DNA from: an uncultured Flavobacteriales bacterium
Lineage (GTDB): Bacteria > Bacteroidota > Bacteroidia > Flavobacteriales_D > Parvicellaceae
DNA length: 49,049 bases
Direction of reading: 5' to 3'
Assembly: GCA_938084875.1 (NCBI GenBank)
Contig: CALKFX010000041.1
Location: forward strand, 1 to 49,049
Shown piece by piece: positions 44,122 through 49,049 of this stretch. Under the pieces are notes generated by a model. It was not told where the DNA came from. It saw nothing but the letters and a program-made list of their open reading frames with translations, and did no database searches. A program made the position numbers and the translations under genes. Each line of letters begins with the position of its first letter. Within the stretch, counting starts at the first letter, position 1.

Positions 44122-45267
44122 TTAGTTCTTTAAAAAACGCTTAAAAATAGACCGAACAAAAGGTTTAGGAGATACTGATGTAATAATCTTCAGATCTTCT
44201 ATAAAGTTGGATTCCTCAGCCAAAAACTTTAAGATAGTTTTGACATTTACTTTTTTAAAAATAGAAGCAAACAATGAAGACCCATTTTCGTTGTCATTAG
44301 CAAGTACGTCTAAAAAAAACAAATCGTAAATCCAATATTTAGTTCTTTTAGCAAACCCTGATAAATCATCTTCTTTTTTAAGAAAAGAAACCAAGTCTTG
44401 AGTCTTTTTAGAAGTATTATAAAAGGTATACCCTGTGCTTGCCTTAGTCCATCCTCCTGCAGTTCCAATATTAAGTATGCTATTTGAGTTTAATTCTTGA
44501 AATTTGAAAGAAGTCATAGGGATAACCCCATTTTCTTTCTCTAAAATCTCAAATTCAGTAACCTTTTTTTCTTTTAAGTAATCCTTTATTGCAACTTCGT
44601 ATTCAGAACGTTCTAATAAGTCTTTTGAAAATAAAGTGTACTCAAACAGCGCTATATTTTTATCGATTGGTAAAACATACATAAAACGGGTGTTGCCATT
44701 CTGAGGGATATTGAAGTCCATAAAGGTGGCAACCGAATCATCAAAACAGTTTATTTTTGTTTTCACAAACCAGCCCATAAAATGCTGTTGTAATACAGGA
44801 TATTTTTGTTGTTTTTCATAAACTGTTTTATCTGGAATGCTGTTTAGAAGTTTCAACCCAAAATAAGTTGATTTATTTGTAACAACTTTTACTTTATTAT
44901 CTGCTTCTGAATATGTTTTGACACTGTCTTCAACAAAAGTAATATTGGGCTTTAGATCTATACTTCTCCAAAGTTTTTGATAAAACTTTTCACTTCTTAT
45001 CATCTTATAACTAAATGGTGAAATATTAAGTGTTTCAGTGAAATCTTTACTTCCAAAAAACACCTTAGGCCACTTTTTAGATAACAATTCATCCCACTCT
45101 CCAACTCCTTGTTCCCAATAACACCAAGTTTTATCGTTTCCTTTATCTTTTTTTTGATCAATAATTAAAATGGATTTATCATCAAAATAACTATCTAGAG
45201 ACATGCGATAAGCAAGCAATAAACCTGATGCTCCAGCTCCTAGGATGATGTAAGACGAAGGAGTCAT
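44122..45267 (-). CDS. crtY: Lycopene beta-cyclase, CrtY type
   Basis: 381 residues. N-terminal FAD-binding IILGAGASGLLLAYRM, followed by TWCYWE, a family hallmark, and GTAGGWTKASTGYTF in the C-terminal half. It closes beta-ionone rings on lycopene to give beta-carotene. It is the last gene of the carotenoid cluster, separated from crtZ by 90 AT-rich bases that may hold a separate promoter, although no exact TAnnTTTG in the right orientation was found. Confidence 0.9.
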   Translation of the reverse strand: MTPSSYIILGAGASGLLLAYRMSLDSYFDDKSILIIDQKKDKGNDKTWCYWEQGVGEWDELLSKKWPKVFFGSKDFTETLNISPFSYKMIRSEKFYQKLWRSIDLKPNITFVEDSVKTYSEADNKVKVVTNKSTYFGLKLLNSIPDKTVYEKQQKYPVLQQHFMGWFVKTKINCFDDSVATFMDFNIPQNGNTRFMYVLPIDKNIALFEYTLFSKDLLERSEYEVAIKDYLKEKKVTEFEILEKENGVIPMTSFKFQELNSNSILNIGTAGGWTKASTGYTFYNTSKKTQDLVSFLKKEDDLSGFAKRTKYWIYDLFFLDVLANDNENGSSLFASIFKKVNVKTILKFLAEESNFIEDLKIITSVSPKPFVRSIFKRFLKN

Positions 45268-45357
45268 CTATAATAAAAAGAAAATTGAAAGAAAATAATA
45301 ACAAATGCCAAAAACGAACAAAAATGTATTGTTTGGTACAAATATTTTTGCATAAAG

Positions 45358-45813
45358 CTATTTAAATTGTCTGAAATATTTAAAAGGAACCAATAGCATT
45401 CCAAAACATACCCCGCCTTCTTTAGACAGTTTTTTATGATGGGCTTTGTGCCCTCTTCTTATACCCAACAAATATCTATTTTTAGTTTTCTTAAGAACTT
45501 TTACTCTTTGATGAATAAATAAATCGTGAACAAAAAAATAGGCCATTCCATAGAAAGTAATTCCCATACCAATCCAAAAGGGAATAAATTCTAATCCTAT
45601 TTCAATACCATACATAATTAAAATTGATCCTGGTAATGCAAAAATCAAAAAGAAGAAATCATTTTTTTCAAAAAAGCCTTTATTGTCTCTAGTATGGTGG
45701 TCTCTATGAAAATACCATAATAGACCATGCATAATATAACGATGCGTAAACCAGGCAATAAATTCCATGGCAAAAAAAGTAACAATAAAAACAGAAAAAT
45801 TTATTAAATCCAA
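45358..45813 (-). CDS. crtZ: Beta-carotene hydroxylase
   Basis: 151 residues of the fatty acid hydroxylase superfamily with its di-iron histidine boxes: HRYIMH (24-29), HRDHH (36-40), a FVHDLFIH segment and HKAHH. Several membrane segments. It hydroxylates both rings of beta-carotene to zeaxanthin. The start overlaps the end of crtB by 10 bases. Confidence 0.93.
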   Translation of the reverse strand: MDLINFSVFIVTFFAMEFIAWFTHRYIMHGLLWYFHRDHHTRDNKGFFEKNDFFFLIFALPGSILIMYGIEIGLEFIPFWIGMGITFYGMAYFFVHDLFIHQRVKVLKKTKNRYLLGIRRGHKAHHKKLSKEGGVCFGMLLVPFKYFRQFK

Positions 45814-46640
45814 TTGAATTGATTTTGGAACATAGATTTAAAGGTAATAAGGATTTTTTTAGTATTTGGAACTCTTATTCTTTCTTCCATTAATCTATCA
45901 GAAGAAACCTTTTTTATCTTTTTAAATAAAGAAAAATAATATCTGTAAGCTACATAAACTCCTAACCTTGAGGAGGATGGCAGTTTAATAATACCTTCAA
46001 GTGCACATTCGAAATCATCTTGAATGTCTTCTTCAATTTTGAGTTTTTCATCAGGTGTAAATTTCTCCAAATCTACTCCTGGAAAATAAGTTCTACCCAA
46101 CTCTTGATAATCTGCTTTGACATCTCTTAGAAAATTGATTTTCTGAAAAGCAGCTCCCAACTTACGTGCAGGTTCTTCAAGATTTAAATATAAATCGTTA
46201 TCACCATTTACAAAAACTTTCAAACACATTAAACCAACAACTTCTGCAGAACCTACAATGTATTCTTTATATCCATCACTTGAATATTGAATATCATTCA
46301 AATCTTGCTCCATACTTAGAAGAAACTTATCAATTAATTCTCTATCAATGGAGAATTTATTAACCACCATTTGAAAAGCATGAAGAATAGGATTAACACT
46401 TATTTTCCTATCTAGAGATTTATATGTTTCTTCTTTAAACTCTTGTAACATCTTAGATTTAGGATAGTCATGAAAAGTATCGACAATTTCATCTGCTAAT
46501 CGAACAAAACCATAAATGGAAAAAATAGCATCGTGAATATTCTTGTCTAATAATTTAATTCCCATAGAAAAACTAGTACTGTAAAGTTGAGTTACATTTT
46601 TGCTAGCATCTACGGATATTTTATGATACAAATCTATCAT
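45804..46640 (-). CDS. crtB: Phytoene synthase
   Basis: 278 residues of the squalene/phytoene synthase family. First aspartate-rich motif DEIVD is at 50-54 and the second, RDVKAD, at 172-177, followed by the conserved YFPG. It joins two geranylgeranyl-PP to make phytoene. Shares one base with crtI and overlaps crtZ. Confidence 0.95.
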   Translation of the reverse strand: MIDLYHKISVDASKNVTQLYSTSFSMGIKLLDKNIHDAIFSIYGFVRLADEIVDTFHDYPKSKMLQEFKEETYKSLDRKISVNPILHAFQMVVNKFSIDRELIDKFLLSMEQDLNDIQYSSDGYKEYIVGSAEVVGLMCLKVFVNGDNDLYLNLEEPARKLGAAFQKINFLRDVKADYQELGRTYFPGVDLEKFTPDEKLKIEEDIQDDFECALEGIIKLPSSSRLGVYVAYRYYFSLFKKIKKVSSDRLMEERIRVPNTKKILITFKSMFQNQFNWI

Positions 46641-48115
46641 TATGACTTATTTAAATATTTATCAATTTCTATAGCTGCAATTTGGCCTGAGATAATACTA
46701 GGTGGGACACCAGGTCCTGGAACAGTTAGTTGTCCAGTGTAATAAAGATTTTTTATTTTTTTATTTCTCATTCTTGGCTTAAGAATAGCAGTTTGCCTTA
46801 AAGTATTAGCTAATCCGTATGCATTTCCCTTAAAAGAATTATAATCTTTTTCAAAATCATTAACACAATAGGATTTTTTAAATATTATATTTTTTTCAAT
46901 ATCATTTCCCGTTAGGTCTTTCAGTCTTTTTAATACAATATCAAAATACTTTTCTCTCATTTCATTAGTGTCTTCCAATCCTGGGGCTAGAGGAATTAAA
47001 AACATTAAATTTTCGTTTCCTGTAGGAGCTAAGGATGGGTCAGTAATCGATGGACAAGATAAATAAAAAAGTGGATTTTTAGGCCATTTTGGATTATCAT
47101 AAATTTCTTTAGCATGTTGATCAAAGTCTGCATCAAAAAACAAGTTGTGATGTTGTAAATTATTTAACCTCTTATCTACCCCAACGTAGAAAAGTAAACT
47201 TGATGGAGACATTTCTCTCTTTTCCCAATATTCAGTACTATAATTTCTAAAAGGTTTTTCAAGTAATTTTTGTTCAACGTGGTGGTAATCTGCAGATGCA
47301 ATAACTCCGTCAAAAAATAATTTTTCTCCATTAACAACAATGTTTTCTATATTACCATTGACAATGTTGAGCCTATCTACGTTAGAATCACAATTAATTA
47401 TTACTCCTTTTTCCTTAGCTAATTTGGAAAGTCCTATAATAATTTCATGAAAACCACCCATAGGATAATATGTTCCTTGGGAAAAGGCTGAGTAATTCAT
47501 TAGAGAATAAAGTGCAGGTGTATTTTGCGGAGTAGCTCCCAAAAAGAGAACAGGGAATTCCATTAATCTTGTTAGTCTGCTATCTGAGAAGTATTTTTTA
47601 ACATAAGATCTGAAATTAGAAAATACATCTAGATAAAGAACCCCAATCAGAACTTTTAAATTAATAAATTCAAATATTGAATGGGAGGGCTTGTATACCA
47701 AACTGTCCATTCCAATTTTATATTTTATTGCTGCTTTTTTTAAAAACTTCTTGAGTCTAGAGCCACTGCCCTTTTCAATGTTTTCAAATAAATCAACAAG
47801 TTCTTCAAAAGATGCAGGAACATCGATAGAATAATCTTTTCCATAGACAACTGAAAAACCAGGATCTAACTTTAATAAATTATAATAGTCCCCCACTTTT
47901 TTACCATGTCTTGCAAAAAACTTATCGAAAACATCTGGCATCCAATACCAACTCGGGCCCATATCAAAGGTAAATCCATTAGTTTCAAACTTTCTTGCTC
48001 GACCACCGGGAGTACTATTTTTTTCAAAAATAGTTACTTGATAGCCAAGTGAAGCAAGTTCGATTGCAGAAGTTAGGCCTGCAAATCCAGAACCGATTAC
48101 AGCAATTTTTTTCAA
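46640..48115 (-). CDS. crtI: Phytoene desaturase
   Basis: 491 residues. N-terminal FAD fold AVIGSGFAGLTSAIELAS, then PGGRARKFE and FDMGPSWYWMPD, all typical of CrtI. The C-terminal signature includes GPGVPPSIISGQIAA. It takes phytoene to lycopene in four desaturations. Its ATG overlaps the end of the regulator gene by 4 bases, so regulator and pathway are co-translated. Confidence 0.95.
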   Translation of the reverse strand: MKKIAVIGSGFAGLTSAIELASLGYQVTIFEKNSTPGGRARKFETNGFTFDMGPSWYWMPDVFDKFFARHGKKVGDYYNLLKLDPGFSVVYGKDYSIDVPASFEELVDLFENIEKGSGSRLKKFLKKAAIKYKIGMDSLVYKPSHSIFEFINLKVLIGVLYLDVFSNFRSYVKKYFSDSRLTRLMEFPVLFLGATPQNTPALYSLMNYSAFSQGTYYPMGGFHEIIIGLSKLAKEKGVIINCDSNVDRLNIVNGNIENIVVNGEKLFFDGVIASADYHHVEQKLLEKPFRNYSTEYWEKREMSPSSLLFYVGVDKRLNNLQHHNLFFDADFDQHAKEIYDNPKWPKNPLFYLSCPSITDPSLAPTGNENLMFLIPLAPGLEDTNEMREKYFDIVLKRLKDLTGNDIEKNIIFKKSYCVNDFEKDYNSFKGNAYGLANTLRQTAILKPRMRNKKIKNLYYTGQLTVPGPGVPPSIISGQIAAIEIDKYLNKS

Positions 48116-48990
48116 TTAAGAGAAGAGTTGCTAAAGAATCTATCAAATTCATCTAGCTTATAGAAAACTTTTCCGTGAGTATTGACAAGTCTTAACAAAT
48201 CAGGATTTCCAGCAAAAAATAGTTTAGTGTTAGAATGATTGTGAAGGTCGTCACAAAACTTTTGCAAAAGAGTAACTTTCTGACCAACAATGAATGTAGT
48301 AAATAAAATATCAGGTTTTATTTTTTCAATACATTGTAAAATACTTTCAAATGAAATAGTTTTTCCAACATTTACAATATCAAAACCATTTTCCTTAAGA
48401 ATCATATGAGAATAAAGCAATGCAAAATCGTGATCTTCCCACGGAGGTAAAAATAAATATGCTTTTTTATTTTTTCTCACTGGATTATCCACTGCCTCTA
48501 TAGCATGATAAAACTTTTGCTTAATAAGATTCGACAAAAAATGTTCCTGAGCAGGAAATAATTCTCCTGATGACCATAAAGCACCGATTCTTCTAAGAGT
48601 TGGTATAAAAACATTCTCATAAACAAAAGATAAGTTGTAATCCTTTCTAAGAGATTCATAAGTTCTATTAAAAAGAGGTTCATCAAATTGAAGTGAGCAA
48701 ATTACAAAATTATTGATTTGCGCTTCGAAAGATGCAGAATTTGAAGTCAACGAAATTACCTTGCTAGATAATTCTTCCAAAGACAAAGAAGCAATTTTAC
48801 TGATTTTTAATCCATTATTAATCAGAAAAGATATATTCAATATTTTTTTTAGTTGGTCGTCGTTATAAGCTCTGATGTTTGTGTCAGATCTTTCAGGACT
48901 TACTATGTTATATCGTTTTTCCCATATTCGAATAGTATGAGATTTGATACCTGATAATTTTTCTAAATCTGCAATTGAATAAGTCTGCAT
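48112..48990 (-). CDS. CarH-like MerR-family regulator with cobalamin-binding domain
   Basis: 292 residues. A MerR winged helix (about 3-70, YSIADLEKLSGIKSHTIRIW) is followed by a four-helix bundle with W139 and EH at 149-150 (W-x9-E-H, as in T. thermophilus CarH W131/E141/H142), and a Rossmann B12 domain with E-x-H at 185-187 (CarH E175/H177). The CarH glycine three residues after the His is Ala190 here. CarH binds adenosylcobalamin in the dark, represses carotenoid genes as a tetramer and lets go in light. It leads the crtIBZ(Y) operon and probably represses it; candidate operator repeats lie at 49010-49035. Confidence 0.9.
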   Translation of the reverse strand: MQTYSIADLEKLSGIKSHTIRIWEKRYNIVSPERSDTNIRAYNDDQLKKILNISFLINNGLKISKIASLSLEELSSKVISLTSNSASFEAQINNFVICSLQFDEPLFNRTYESLRKDYNLSFVYENVFIPTLRRIGALWSSGELFPAQEHFLSNLIKQKFYHAIEAVDNPVRKNKKAYLFLPPWEDHDFALLYSHMILKENGFDIVNVGKTISFESILQCIEKIKPDILFTTFIVGQKVTLLQKFCDDLHNHSNTKLFFAGNPDLLRLVNTHGKVFYKLDEFDRFFSNSSLN

Positions 48991-49009
48991 TTGTTTAATT
49001 TTTGGCTAA

Positions 49010-49035
49010 ATTACTTAAACATTATTAATTAAACA
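49010..49035 (-). promoter_or_regulatory. Two 12-bp direct repeats upstream of the CarH-like gene, candidate operator
   Basis: On the minus strand TGTTTAATTAAT (49035-49024) and TGTTTAAGTAAT (49021-49010) differ at one base and repeat with a 14-base period, 20 to 45 bases before the regulator start. A further inverted TGTTTAA lies at 48992-48998, right next to the start codon. Direct repeats fit the way CarH tetramers bind DNA, but the operator sequence for this lineage is not known to me. Confidence 0.5.
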
Positions 49036-49049
49036 AGAGGTTTGAAGAT

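Overview
The window is strongly AT-rich chromosomal DNA from a member of the Bacteroidota, most likely a marine Flavobacteriales bacterium with a compact genome (inference). The signs are: -7 promoter elements of the Bacteroidota type TAnnTTTG, no obvious Shine-Dalgarno sequences, frequent TTG/GTG starts, many ATGA/TAATG overlaps, and lineage-typical genes. These include a DUF3822-rsmD-coaD block, a fused-type E1 dehydrogenase, an S46 peptidase, Omp28-type lipoproteins, an FtsZ ending in NNSFLHDNVD, and a zeaxanthin-type carotenoid cluster under a CarH-like regulator. No rRNA, tRNA, CRISPR array, insertion sequence or phage gene was seen. No gene-free stretch exceeds 300 bases; the longest are 999-1229 and 37139-37356.

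Layout. 1-998: 5' part of a 2-oxoacid dehydrogenase E1 gene running off the left edge. 1230-5817: plus-strand operon of a membrane protein, DUF3822, rsmD, coaD and a thioredoxin-fold protein that has lost its CxxC. 5814-12313: NUDIX hydrolase diverging from pyrE, an SRPBCC protein, birA, rsfS, ftsH, cdsA, psd and a tiny secreted peptide. 12320-20366: 3-hydroxyacyl-CoA dehydrogenase, a NamZ-type muramidase lipoprotein diverging from a LolC/E-like permease, an aminotransferase, a small membrane-anchored protein and a DPP7-type S46 peptidase.

20432-37138 (minus strand) is a complete division and cell wall (dcw) cluster. In transcription order it is mraZ, rsmH, ftsL-like, ftsI (PASTA), murE (meso-DAP type), mraY, murD, a stand-alone MurD C-terminal-domain paralogue, ftsW, murG, murC, ftsQ, ftsA, ftsZ, yqeY-like and an O-methyltransferase. 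Upstream of mraZ lies a two-repeat MraZ box. The extra MurD-like gene, coupled to ftsW, is the most unusual object in the window.

37357-40785 (plus): two acyltransferases that look like a split aminolipid synthase, engB, and a glycosyltransferase that appears to start at CTG. 40791-43990: two tandem Omp28-like thioredoxin-fold lipoproteins, a histidine kinase without an adjacent response regulator, and a divergent ArsC-type reductase. 44122-48990 (minus): carH-like merR, crtI, crtB, crtZ and crtY, predicted to make zeaxanthin from geranylgeranyl-PP. Two near-identical 12-bp direct repeats lie just upstream of the regulator and are a candidate operator.
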